Part shown: positions 7,791-15,422 of the stretch, piece after piece | Layout: every line of letters begins with the position of its first letter | How positions within the stretch are numbered: position 1 is the stretch's first letter | NCBI GenBank assembly: GCA_964524185.1 | Contig: CAZGCI010000066.1 | Coordinates: 1 to 24,371, forward strand | Direction: 5' to 3' | DNA from: Thiohalocapsa sp964524185 | Lineage (GTDB): Bacteria; Pseudomonadota; Gammaproteobacteria; Chromatiales; Chromatiaceae | Length of the DNA stretch: 24,371 nucleotides | Program-made: the position numbers and the translations under genes | The notes under the pieces: generated by a model | What the model was told of the DNA's origin: nothing | The model's database searches: none | Seen by the model: the letters and a program-made list of their open reading frames with translations, nothing else

Positions 7791-8214
7791 CGGCCGTGGG
7801 TCCAGCCGGGCTACCAACAGTTGGCGCCATCGAGCAAGCGCGCACTGCCTGCCTGAGACTGAGCCACAGCATCACCCCCACGACATCGGCGGCAAAGTCC
7901 AGCACCGATCCGTGTCGATGTGGGAGCAGCGCCTGCATCAGCTCGATCAGCACGCCATAGCCCAGCACCGACAGGAGCCGCCACGGCAGCCCGGCGCGCC
8001 CGGGCCAGCCCAGCTCCGCCAGCCCCGCCAAAGTGAAAAAGGCCACGCCGTGATTGGCCTTATCCCAACCGAAGCCTGGGGATTCTGCGAAGGGCGCGAA
8101 GGCGAGGTAGGCGATTGCGAGCGCGGCAGCCACAAAGCCGACGCGCGCACTCTGCCGGATCACGCGGCTGGGCGACTGCCGTCGGCCGCCGTCCGGAGCG
8201 GGTAGAGAGGTCAT
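7723..8214 (-). CDS. VanZ-like small membrane protein
   Basis: 163 aa. Start at ATG 8214 (a GTG immediately before is less likely). Helices are visible at ~25-42 (VGFAAALAIAYLAFAP), ~58-75 (NHGVAFFTLAGLAELGWP), ~80-98 (LLSVLGYGVLIELMQALLP) and ~105-122 (VLDFAADVVGVMLWLSL). The motifs KANHGVAFF, IELMQ and SVLDFAADVVG are typical of the VanZ-like family, whose founding member raises teicoplanin resistance in VanA enterococci; the usual role in Proteobacteria is unknown. The last ~35 residues are Gly/Pro/Ala-rich and overlap the aspartoacylase gene in antisense, so they are probably non-conserved read-through. It is the last gene of the leftward block. Confidence 0.78.
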   Translation of the reverse strand: MTSLPAPDGGRRQSPSRVIRQSARVGFVAAALAIAYLAFAPFAESPGFGWDKANHGVAFFTLAGLAELGWPGRAGLPWRLLSVLGYGVLIELMQALLPHRHGSVLDFAADVVGVMLWLSLRQAVRACSMAPTVGSPAGPTAASPGAADGRRNAPADSRGSPGG

Positions 8215-8341
8215 CACTGGTGTGGTCCCGATGTTGTTCCAGTTCGGCTCCCGGGCCGGGCGTTGGAGGCCTCAACGTTGCGGGCGTCTCCATGGGGGTG
8301 CGCGCACAATCCCGCTTCTAGATTGAAGCCAGTTGGCCCCG

Positions 8342-8791
8342 TCACGCCGACGCTGCGCCAACGCTAGCGACGCCCAGGTTGTAGAGGAACAGCAACACCG
8401 CATAGCGACCGCCCTTGCCTGCCGCTGTGAGCACAAAGAACAGCCAGAAGGGCGCGCGCATGAGGCCGGCAATGAAGGTAAGCGCGTCGCCCCCGACGGG
8501 CAGCCAGGCCAGCAACAGGGACCAAATACCCCAGCGGGCATACCAACGCCGAGCAGGGCCGAGCTGCCGCTCCTTGAACGGAAACCAGCGCCGGGCCTGA
8601 TAGTGCATCAGCCAGCGGCCGATGGCCCAGTTGACGGCAGCACCCAGCGTGTTCCCAGCGGTGGCCCAGAGCCACAGCAGCCCAGGATCGTAGCCGCCGG
8701 CGTAGAGTCCCACGAGCGCCAGCTCCGAGTAGAACGGCAGCAGGGTTGCCGCGACGAAGGCCGCGGTGAAGAGTCCGAGGTAGCCTTCCAT
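8342..8791 (-). CDS. YqaA/DedA-like membrane protein (VTT/SNARE-associated family)
   Basis: 149 aa integral membrane protein. Start at ATG 8791; the TTG two codons earlier has no support. Features of the YqaA subgroup are the N-terminal LFTAAFVAATLLPFYSELALVGL helix, GNTLGAAVNWAIGR with its conserved Asn/Gly, a basic amphipathic stretch, then RWGIWSLLLAWLPVGGDALTFIAGLMR. DedA/VTT relatives are now linked to undecaprenyl-phosphate or phospholipid translocation, but YqaA itself is poorly characterised. It lies about 200 bases after the C26 hydrolase and 128 bases before the VanZ-like gene, on the same strand, so co-transcription is possible but not shown. Confidence 0.85.
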   Translation of the reverse strand: MEGYLGLFTAAFVAATLLPFYSELALVGLYAGGYDPGLLWLWATAGNTLGAAVNWAIGRWLMHYQARRWFPFKERQLGPARRWYARWGIWSLLLAWLPVGGDALTFIAGLMRAPFWLFFVLTAAGKGGRYAVLLFLYNLGVASVGAASA

Positions 8792-8994
8792 CGTCAATCT
8801 CAGCCCTTGCGGGCGAGGCGGTGCCGCCTTAGGCCAACCAATAGCCGGGTTGTGTGCGCGACATCAGTGCGTGATTGGTAAGAGCCGAAGATCACGGGCC
8901 AAGGTCTGGAGTCCCGCGCCGCCGACGGCGACTGCTCCACAGCCCACGGCGAGGCAGACGTGCGGGGCCATCAAGCAATCCAGGGGCCAGCGCC

Positions 8995-9693
8995 TCACGG
9001 CATCAGCGCAGCCCGTCGCTGCCGCGCCGCTGCCACCAGCTCCCGGAAAAGCCGCAGCTGCGAGGGCTTATAGAGCAGGAATTCCGGGTGCCATTGCACA
9101 CCGATCAAGAACGGATGGTTCGGCACCTCGACCGCCTGGATGATGTCATCGAGGTCACGACCCACCACCTGTAGGCCCTCACCGAGGCGATCGATGCCCT
9201 GGTTATGCAGGCTGTTGATGCGGGTCTCCCGGGAGCCGAGGAGGCCTTCCAACCGGCTGCCTGCCGCCACACACAGCGTTTTCAGCGGCAGGATCGTCCA
9301 CCGGTTGGAGGTTCGGATGCGCCGTGAGCGCAGCTCTTGGTGCAGCGACCCACCAAGCCGGACATTGAGCAACTGCGCCCCGCGGCAGATGCCGAGCAGC
9401 GGCAGCCCGAGCGCGAGGGCCTCGTCGATGACCAGGGTCTCGAGCTCATCGCGCTCGCGGTCATAACGCGGGTGCACCTCGGGTGCGGCGGCGTACCACA
9501 CCGGGTCAACGTCGTGGCCGCCGGTGATGACCACCGCGTCCGGCCGCAAATCGGGGCGCGGGCGCTTGGGGGTAACGCTAACGGCACGAGCCCCAGCAAG
9601 CCACAGGGCCAACGCCACCAGCCGCCGCGGCGCGTGTCCGCTGCGGTTGCCGCCGGTGACCGCAATCAGCGGAGTTGGTGTCGGTTGAGCCAT
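8995..9693 (-). CDS. Class-I glutamine amidotransferase-like gamma-glutamyl hydrolase (peptidase C26, PuuD-like)
   Basis: 232 aa. Alpha/beta hydrolase of the class-I glutamine-amidotransferase fold. The nucleophile elbow is GICRGAQLLN (Cys103) and the catalytic His/Glu pair is in GVQWHPEF (His202, Glu204). ITGGHDVDP and NSLHNQGI are also characteristic of gamma-glutamyl-GABA/gamma-glutamyl hydrolases. The reaction is probably cleavage of a gamma-glutamyl amide. The start is ATG 9693, which lies inside the end of the amidoligase gene (28-base overlap), so the two proteins should be made together. Upstream in-frame codons to 9768 belong to the amidoligase's antiparallel shadow and are excluded. 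The overlap strongly suggests that its substrate is the amidoligase product or a close relative. Confidence 0.88.
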   Translation of the reverse strand: MAQPTPTPLIAVTGGNRSGHAPRRLVALALWLAGARAVSVTPKRPRPDLRPDAVVITGGHDVDPVWYAAAPEVHPRYDRERDELETLVIDEALALGLPLLGICRGAQLLNVRLGGSLHQELRSRRIRTSNRWTILPLKTLCVAAGSRLEGLLGSRETRINSLHNQGIDRLGEGLQVVGRDLDDIIQAVEVPNHPFLIGVQWHPEFLLYKPSQLRLFRELVAAARQRRAALMP

Positions 9694-10664
9694 ACATCCG
9701 TGGTTTGCGCCCAATCCCCCACGAGGCGCTCCAGGGGCTGCGACAGGAACGTCGTGTAGGCCGCGCAAAGCTCCTCGAGCAGCGCCGGCTTTGCGGCAAG
9801 GCGCTCCACCACCAACCAGTCTGACCAGGCGACGCCCAAGTCCCAGCCCGGGAGCTCGATCTCGCTATTGGGCAGGCGATAGTGCAGCGTTGGCCGCGGC
9901 TTGACCCGCGGATCCTCGACCACGGCGCGCACGCGCGTCGGATCCAAGTGCAGAAAGAGCGGCAGCATGTCCAACGCCCGGTTGCGGGTGGGGTTGGACG
10001 CTAGGTAGTCGTCAATGAGACGGTCCAGGTTCGGCGCATAGTCTGCGGCGACAACCTTGCGGCTGTAGGCCTTCGGAAAGGGCTCTGCGAAGAAGGTGAG
10101 TCGCCGGGTCCAGTCCACCACGGCACGCTGACGCAGCCAGTCTTCGACACACAAGAACGCCTGCAGGTACTGGCGGATGGTGTCCACGTCGGTGTCCGGC
10201 AGCTCCGGATTCAGCTGCAGGCCAAAGGCGTAGGCCAACTCCTCGCCGGTGCCGCGCGCGCCGGCGGCGCGCAGCTCGGCGATGAGGGTATTGAACGTCT
10301 CCAGCCGATTCAGCGGCAGCGGCGGACTCACCACCTCGATGGGCACGATGCGCTCAGCAAACAGACGCAGGAGGTCTTCGGCAATATCACCGGCCGCGTC
10401 CATCAACTCGACCCCGTGGCGCTCGCGGCGGCCCAGCTCCTTCAGCAGCCCGAAATCCACCTCCACCTCCCACGCACCGGCGGGGTCACCATCGATGCTG
10501 CGCTCATAGCGCCCCGGCGACTGGATCCCACCGCCGACGGCGCCCGCGACCAGCGCCGCGGTTTCGTCCAGATCCAAACCGCTGAACTCGATCTCGACGC
10601 CCAAACGGCGCATGCCGCCGTCGGCACGACGGATCAGGGGTGGCAAGGGGAGGCTTGCGGACAT
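9666..10664 (-). CDS. Putative amidoligase (Amidoligase_2 family, glutamine-synthetase-like fold)
   Basis: 332 aa. The start of the catalytic sheet is RLGVEIEFSGL, with the two acidic metal ligands of the GS/GCS fold. It is followed by WEVEVDFGLL, a PIEVVSPPLPL segment (the 'E.VSP' signature of Amidoligase_2) and GLQLNPELPD on the strand that normally carries a metal or nucleotide ligand. Later LTFFAEPFPKAYSRKVV supplies basic residues likely to contact phosphate. Such enzymes are predicted to form amide bonds between an amine and an amino-acid side-chain or peptide carboxylate with ATP; no member with this context is characterised to my knowledge. It overlaps the C26 hydrolase gene by 28 bases. 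DUF2237 lies 82 bases upstream on the same strand. Confidence 0.85.
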   Translation of the reverse strand: MSASLPLPPLIRRADGGMRRLGVEIEFSGLDLDETAALVAGAVGGGIQSPGRYERSIDGDPAGAWEVEVDFGLLKELGRRERHGVELMDAAGDIAEDLLRLFAERIVPIEVVSPPLPLNRLETFNTLIAELRAAGARGTGEELAYAFGLQLNPELPDTDVDTIRQYLQAFLCVEDWLRQRAVVDWTRRLTFFAEPFPKAYSRKVVAADYAPNLDRLIDDYLASNPTRNRALDMLPLFLHLDPTRVRAVVEDPRVKPRPTLHYRLPNSEIELPGWDLGVAWSDWLVVERLAAKPALLEELCAAYTTFLSQPLERLVGDWAQTTDVWLNRHQLR

Positions 10665-10746
10665 GGTCTGGACAGGTTGCGGGCACGGAGCGGTAGAGAC
10701 AGCGTAACATGCGCCACGCCGGCCCTTGCCAATCGAACCGAGTCCG

Positions 10747-11118
10747 CTAGGACAGATCGGCCGCGTGCCGCTTCAGGTCCGCGAGTGCGCAAACCTCGAG
10801 TGCCCGCTCGTGGGTGGCCCGCAGGACCACCCGCGGTGCGTGGCCCGCGTCCAGCGCCTCCTGCCAACGGGCGGCGCACAGGCACCAACGATCACCGGGC
10901 TTCAGCCCTGGAAAGTCGAACTCAGGCACTGGCGTGATCAAATCGTTACCTTGATCCCGCGAATATTCCAGGAATTCCTGCGTGACCCGTGCGCAGACGG
11001 TGTGCGAGCCGAGATCCTGCGGACCAGTCTCGCAGCTGCCGCTGCGGGTGAAGCCGGTGCGCGGCGCTTCCGAGCAGAGCTCGAGCGGCTCGCCGAGGAC
11101 GTTCTTGGGTGTAGACAT
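10747..11118 (-). CDS. DUF2237 family protein
   Basis: 123 aa from ATG 11118, with GGGAG about 10 bases upstream. The sequence follows the DUF2237 (COG3651) pattern closely: KNVLGEPLELCS near the N-terminus, TGFTRSGSCETGPQDLGSHTVCA with conserved cysteines, FLEYSRDQGNDLITP, and PGLKPGDRWCLCAARWQEAL. The C-terminal part (APRVVLRATHERALEVCALADLKRHA) is also conserved. Function is unknown. Five or more conserved cysteines suggest metal binding or redox chemistry, but this is inference. The in-frame extension to 11199 has no support. It sits between DUF302 and the amidoligase, all leftward. Confidence 0.88.
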   Translation of the reverse strand: MSTPKNVLGEPLELCSEAPRTGFTRSGSCETGPQDLGSHTVCARVTQEFLEYSRDQGNDLITPVPEFDFPGLKPGDRWCLCAARWQEALDAGHAPRVVLRATHERALEVCALADLKRHAADLS

Positions 11119-11331
11119 GGCAGGTTGCTCCCCGAGGCTGTGCGGTCGAAGACCCAGCGCAGGCTGCGCCGGCTGAACCGAACATGGGGACGGCCGCACC
11201 CGCCTTCAGCGCGCGGCGCATCCGGGGAACGGGTCGCCTGAGGCGCAAAGGGCTCGGAGACATTCAGCGCGCACAAGCCTGTGCGTGCCCGCGGAAACCC
11301 TCAAGGGCGCGGCCTGTCGGCACAAATCGCC

Positions 11332-11721
11332 TTAGGGCTTCACCGCATCCAAGACCCGGTCCAGCTTTTCGCGCACGACGCCCGCAAGGCCGGGAACGCT
11401 GGGGTTCTCAACCAGATCTAGCACCGCCAGCGGGTTCATGAACAACACATGCACGTCGCCATCGTCGTCCTGGCGCACGACGAAGTTGCAGGGCAGCAGC
11501 ACACCGATGTCGGGCTCGGCGCTGAGCGCCTTGTAGGCAAAATCGGGGTTGCAGGCGCCGAGGATACGATACGGCGGATGGTCGACGCCGAGCTTCTTCT
11601 TCAGCGTCGCAGCTACGTCAATATCGCTCAATACGCCGAAGCCCTCGTCCTTCAGGGCCTCGGTCACGCGCTCGATGGTCTCATCAAAGCCTGTGCTGAC
11701 TTTCGTCGAAACACCATACAT
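11332..11721 (-). CDS. DUF302 family protein
   Basis: 129 aa from ATG 11721. GGAG lies 10 bases upstream of this ATG, but only 1 base upstream of the alternative ATG at 11730, so the later start is preferred. The run FDETIERVTEALKDEGFGVLSDIDV, then ATLKKKLGV, YRILGACNPDFAYKAL, and IGVLLPCNFVV is diagnostic of DUF302 (TT1751-like fold, a small alpha/beta dimer). The conserved Cys in LGACNP and in LLPCN are present. Proteins of this family are common in sulfur-oxidising and phototrophic Proteobacteria; the function is unknown. It lies 213 bases upstream of DUF2237 and about 110 bases downstream of the end of the hydrogenase operon. Confidence 0.9.
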   Translation of the reverse strand: MYGVSTKVSTGFDETIERVTEALKDEGFGVLSDIDVAATLKKKLGVDHPPYRILGACNPDFAYKALSAEPDIGVLLPCNFVVRQDDDGDVHVLFMNPLAVLDLVENPSVPGLAGVVREKLDRVLDAVKP

Positions 11722-11752
11722 GGTCGGCATTCTCCAGCTTGATCGTGTGACC

Positions 11753-11769
11753 GCCGCGGCAACCGCGGC
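11753..11769. terminator. Hairpin after the hydrogenase operon
   Basis: GCCGCGG-CAA-CCGCGGC is a perfect 7-bp stem with a 3-base loop, located downstream of the last hydrogenase-operon gene (ending at 11833) and before DUF302. It has no U-tract in either direction, so it could be a Rho-assisted end or an RNA-stabilising structure. Confidence 0.3.
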
Positions 11770-11832
11770 TGCTTGTAACAGCCGTGGATGCGCGGCGATG
11801 CGTCTCTCGGCGCCTGGGCGGGGCGCTCGGTG

Positions 11833-12177
11833 TCAGGCCAACTTCAGGTTCTGGTCGATGTGCAGCTCGCCGTCGAACGAGCGATGTAGCCTCGGCTTGG
11901 CGTGCACCTCCGGTTTGGCCTCCGGCAGCTGGCAACGGGGCGCCGTCTCGAATAGCTCCACCCAGCTCTCTTCGGCCTGCCCAATGGCGTCGAGCAGGCA
12001 GAGCGGTCCGGCGCAGTTGATGGCGGACTGCCGCCAATTGGCGATCGGCTTGCGCACACGCTTGATGGCGGTGTCAGAGCCCTTGGCCCGGTCCTGCGCA
12101 TTGATTTCGTCCTGACGCTTCAGCCGAGAGACGAACTCGCGAACATGCAGTTCGGCCAGTATAGAAAGTGATGTCAT
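11833..12177 (-). CDS. Hydrogenase-operon protein of unknown function (114 aa)
   Basis: 114 aa, no family recognised. The start at ATG 12177 is firm: AAAGGAGG lies 10 bases upstream, one of the best ribosome sites in the window. It begins 118 bases after hynL and shares its strand, so it probably belongs to the hydrogenase transcript. The N-terminal third (SLSILAELHVREFVSRLKRQDEINAQDR) is helical and charged. The middle has a cysteine pair (CAGPLC) in a hydrophobic stretch, followed by helix DAIGQAEESWVELFE. The last 40 residues are strand-like and end in NLKLA. No signal peptide or membrane segment is seen. Possible roles are an assembly chaperone or a soluble accessory of the hydrogenase; the context supports a link but not a mechanism. 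Confidence 0.72.
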   Translation of the reverse strand: MTSLSILAELHVREFVSRLKRQDEINAQDRAKGSDTAIKRVRKPIANWRQSAINCAGPLCLLDAIGQAEESWVELFETAPRCQLPEAKPEVHAKPRLHRSFDGELHIDQNLKLA

Positions 12178-12294
12178 GGCGTTGACTCCTCCTTTGGGCG
12201 GTCGTAATCGGCCGCAGTTCCGCGTGTCTTGTCTGTTGTCGTTTGACCCAACGGCCACCACGGTCGCGACGGTCAGTGGCGCAGAACTGCGCCG

Positions 12295-14025
12295 TTATTG
12301 CACCTTCAGCGTCAGCACCTCCTCGCCGTTCGGGTCGGTCAGATGCACGGCACAGGCGATACAGGGGTCGAAGCTGTGCACCGTGCGCAGTATCTCCAGC
12401 GGTTGAGTCGGGTCCTGCACCGCGTGGCCAGCGAGCGCCGCCTCGTAGGCGCCCTGTTGATCCTGCGCGTCCCTGGGGCCGGCGTTCCAGGTAGTGGGGA
12501 CCACCGCCTGGTAGTTGGCGACCTTGCCATCCTCGATGACGATCCAATGGCCGAGCGCACCGCGCGGGGCCTCCATGCGGCCGACACCGCGGGCCTGCTT
12601 GGGCCAGGTAGCCGGGTCCCAGAGGGTCTCGTTGAAGGTCTTGACATCACCGGCCTTGATGTTGGCGACCAGGTTGTCGTACCAGCCCTGCAGGGCGTCG
12701 ACCATGATGGTGGTCTCCAACGTGCGGGCGGCCGTGCGGCCCATGGTCGAGTACAGGGCCTCCAGCGGCAGATCGAGCTGCTGTAGGGTGCGATCCACCA
12801 GCTCCGTGGTGCGCTCGTCGCCGGTGGCATAGAGCATGAGTACCCGGGCCAGCGGGCCGACCTCCATGGGCTTACCGTTCCAGCGCGGGGTCTTCAGCCA
12901 GGAGTACTGGTTGTCGACGTCGAGCTCTTTGTACGGCGGCTTCGGCCCCGTGTAGGCGAATTTGGTCTCACCCTGATACGGATGCAGCCCCACGTCTTTG
13001 CCTGCCCGGTAGTCATACCAGGCGCGCGAGACAAATTCTTGGATCTCCTCCTCGGCATTCAAGTCCACGGGCTCGATGCGCGAGAGGTCGCGGTTCAGGA
13101 TGACCCCGGCGGGCACCATGTAGGACTCGCGGTCACCATAGCCCTTGGCCGGGAAATCGCCATAGGTCATGAAGTTGCCGAGACCCTCGCCGCGCTGGAA
13201 CCAGTCCTTATAGAACCCTGCGATGGCGATGGTGTCCGGCAGATACACTTGGTGCACGAAGGCGTGCATCTTCGCCAGCACGTTGCGCACCCGTTCCAGC
13301 CCGACCACGTCCAGCGCCGTCCCGGCCTGCTTGCCGGAGTCGAGGCTGATGGCGCAAGGCATGCCGCCGACGCAGAGGTTGGGATGCGGGTTCTTGCCGC
13401 CGAAGATGGCGTGCAGTTCGGCCACATCGCGCTGCCAGGCGAGTGCCTCCAGGTAGTGCGCGGTGGCCATCAGATTGGCCTCCGGCGGCAGCTGATAGCC
13501 CGGATGGCCCCAGTATGCGTTGGCGAAGATGCCAAGCTGACCTGACTCGACGAAGCCCTTGAGCTTCTTCTGCACGTCCGAGAAATAGCCCGGCGACGAC
13601 TTGGCGTGACCGCTGATGGACTGGGCTAGCTCGGAAGTGGCCTTCGGGTCCGCCTGCAGGGCCGAGATCACGTCGACCCAATCCAGCGCATGCAGGTGAT
13701 AGAAGTGCATCACATGGTCATGCACGTATTGGGTGCCGATCATGAGGTTGCGGATCAGCTCGGCGTTGGGCGGGATCTCGTAGTTCAGCGCGTCCTCCAC
13801 CGCACGCACACCGGCGATGCCGTGCACCAGGGTGCAGACACCGCAGATGCGCTGGACGAAGGCCCAGACGTCCCGCGGGTCACGCCCCAGGACGATGGTC
13901 TCCAGGCCCCGCACACTGGTGCCAGAGGAGTAGGCCTGCTCGATGACGCCCCCGTTCATCTTCGCCTCGATGCGAAGATGCCCCTCGATGCGGGTGACGG
14001 GGTCGACGATGACACGTGCACTCAT
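12295..14025 (-). CDS. hynL: [NiFe] hydrogenase large subunit HynL (Isp-type, group 1e-like)
   Basis: 576 aa precursor of the catalytic subunit. The NiFe site ligands are complete: the N-terminal RICGVCTLVH (Cys61, Cys64, His68) and the C-terminal DPCIACAVH (Cys555, Cys558, His561). The 15 residues after His561 are the usual peptide removed by a maturation endopeptidase after nickel insertion. The start MSARVIVDPVTRIEGHL and the total length match HynL/HupL. It lacks its own Tat signal and should be co-exported with HynS. AGGAG is upstream and the start overlaps the isp2 stop as ATGA. The maturation genes (hyp, the endopeptidase) are not in this window and must lie elsewhere in the genome. 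Confidence 0.97.
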   Translation of the reverse strand: MSARVIVDPVTRIEGHLRIEAKMNGGVIEQAYSSGTSVRGLETIVLGRDPRDVWAFVQRICGVCTLVHGIAGVRAVEDALNYEIPPNAELIRNLMIGTQYVHDHVMHFYHLHALDWVDVISALQADPKATSELAQSISGHAKSSPGYFSDVQKKLKGFVESGQLGIFANAYWGHPGYQLPPEANLMATAHYLEALAWQRDVAELHAIFGGKNPHPNLCVGGMPCAISLDSGKQAGTALDVVGLERVRNVLAKMHAFVHQVYLPDTIAIAGFYKDWFQRGEGLGNFMTYGDFPAKGYGDRESYMVPAGVILNRDLSRIEPVDLNAEEEIQEFVSRAWYDYRAGKDVGLHPYQGETKFAYTGPKPPYKELDVDNQYSWLKTPRWNGKPMEVGPLARVLMLYATGDERTTELVDRTLQQLDLPLEALYSTMGRTAARTLETTIMVDALQGWYDNLVANIKAGDVKTFNETLWDPATWPKQARGVGRMEAPRGALGHWIVIEDGKVANYQAVVPTTWNAGPRDAQDQQGAYEAALAGHAVQDPTQPLEILRTVHSFDPCIACAVHLTDPNGEEVLTLKVQ

Positions 14026-15422
14026 CAGACAGCTCCTGTGGCGGTGGCTCTGGCATCCGCCGATTCATCATCAATCAGGTGGGCAGCAGTGAGCTCCACC
14101 AGGCTCTCCACCCGCTTGTCCCACTTATTCTTCTGGCGGCCGGACTCGAAATTGAGTCGGCAGCTGGCGCAGCTCACGACCACGGACTCGGCGCCGGTCT
14201 CATTGACCTCGCGGATCTTGATCTTGAAGGATTCGTCTCGCAGCTTCGTGGCGTCTTCCAGTAGGAAGATGCCCGCACCGCCGCCGCAACACCAGTTGTA
14301 TTCCTTGTTGTTGGGCATCTCCACCAGGTCCGCGCCCATGGCCTTGAGCACCGCACGCGGCTCGTCGAAGGCGCCGCCGCGCCGCCCGGTTTTGCACGGA
14401 TCGTGAAAGGTGACCTTCCCCTCCAAGGGCTTCAAGTGCAGCTTGCCGTCAGTAGCCTGTTTGCCCAGGAATTCCGACATGTACATCATCTGGAACGGCA
14501 GCTTGCCGCTGCTCAGCATCGGATTCCAACGCAGCGCTGGATAGGCGTGGCCACACTCGGCGATGACAACGATCTTCGCCTTAATGCGCTGTGCGGCGGC
14601 AACGATGGGATCCGCCTGCTTCTTCCACAGGCTCATATCGCCTGAGAGCAACCCGAAGTTGGCACTCTCGAAGCCATCGGAGCAGATGGTCCAGTCCACA
14701 CCGAGATGGTTCATGATCTTGGCGGTCGCCAAGAGCCCATTGCCATTGGCCACCAAATCCACAGCGGAGCTGAGCACCATGACCTCGGCGGACTCCTTGT
14801 CCAGCGGGATGTCGACACCCGCACGCTCGCGGATCATGTCGACCATCTCCTTGAGCTTCTCGGGCGAGGAGCCGAACACCGTGCCCTGATGCTTTTGCTC
14901 CATGCGCAGCGTCGCCAGTTCCGGCGGCACCAGTTCAGCGGCCACCATGGCGCTGCGCATGTGATGCACCAGCGAGGCGGTGTCGATGCCCATTGGGCAG
15001 ACCATGGTGCAACGCCCGCACTCTGAGCAAGAGTCGTAAATGAGTTCCTTGGCCTCTTCGAAATCCGACAGCTTCACGGGCTTGCTCACCAGCCGATGCC
15101 ACCAGCGCATGGGACTGAGCTCGCGGTGATAAACGCGCCGATAGAGGTCCATCTTGCGCATGGGTGCGTACTTGGCATCCTGCATGGACTGGAAGTAGTG
15201 ACAAGCATTGGTGCACTGCCCGCAGTGGATGCAGCTTTCCAGCCATACGGCCTCGTCGGCATTGGTGTCGGCGATGAGCGTGTCGATGGCGCCCTGCAGG
15301 CGCTTCTCCTCGGTCTTGGTGGGCTGCGGCGCCATCTCGCGCAGCATGCCGATCTGCCCCGCCAGGCCTTGGTAGACCTGCTCAAAGCTCGGAAAGATCT
15401 GTGTCGTTGCAGTGGCGCTCAT
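14025..15422 (-). CDS. isp2: HdrD-like Fe-S protein Isp2 of the hydrogenase operon
   Basis: 465 aa cytosolic or membrane-associated electron carrier. Two 4Fe-4S motifs are visible at 64-74 (CIHCGQCTNAC) and 132-142 (CSECGRCTMVC), with a proline after each cluster region as in heterodisulfide-reductase subunits. The C-terminal half has the CCG-type elements AECGHAYPALRW, FHDPCKTGRRGG, NWCCGGGAGIF and VSCASCRLNFESG, which in HdrD/HdrB bind the unusual cluster that handles thiol or quinone-type redox chemistry. In Thiocapsa the Isp1/Isp2 pair is required for electron flow from HynSL. Starts and stops overlap as ATGA with isp1 upstream and hynL downstream, so all three are translationally coupled. 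Confidence 0.95.
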   Translation of the reverse strand: MSATATTQIFPSFEQVYQGLAGQIGMLREMAPQPTKTEEKRLQGAIDTLIADTNADEAVWLESCIHCGQCTNACHYFQSMQDAKYAPMRKMDLYRRVYHRELSPMRWWHRLVSKPVKLSDFEEAKELIYDSCSECGRCTMVCPMGIDTASLVHHMRSAMVAAELVPPELATLRMEQKHQGTVFGSSPEKLKEMVDMIRERAGVDIPLDKESAEVMVLSSAVDLVANGNGLLATAKIMNHLGVDWTICSDGFESANFGLLSGDMSLWKKQADPIVAAAQRIKAKIVVIAECGHAYPALRWNPMLSSGKLPFQMMYMSEFLGKQATDGKLHLKPLEGKVTFHDPCKTGRRGGAFDEPRAVLKAMGADLVEMPNNKEYNWCCGGGAGIFLLEDATKLRDESFKIKIREVNETGAESVVVSCASCRLNFESGRQKNKWDKRVESLVELTAAHLIDDESADARATATGAV

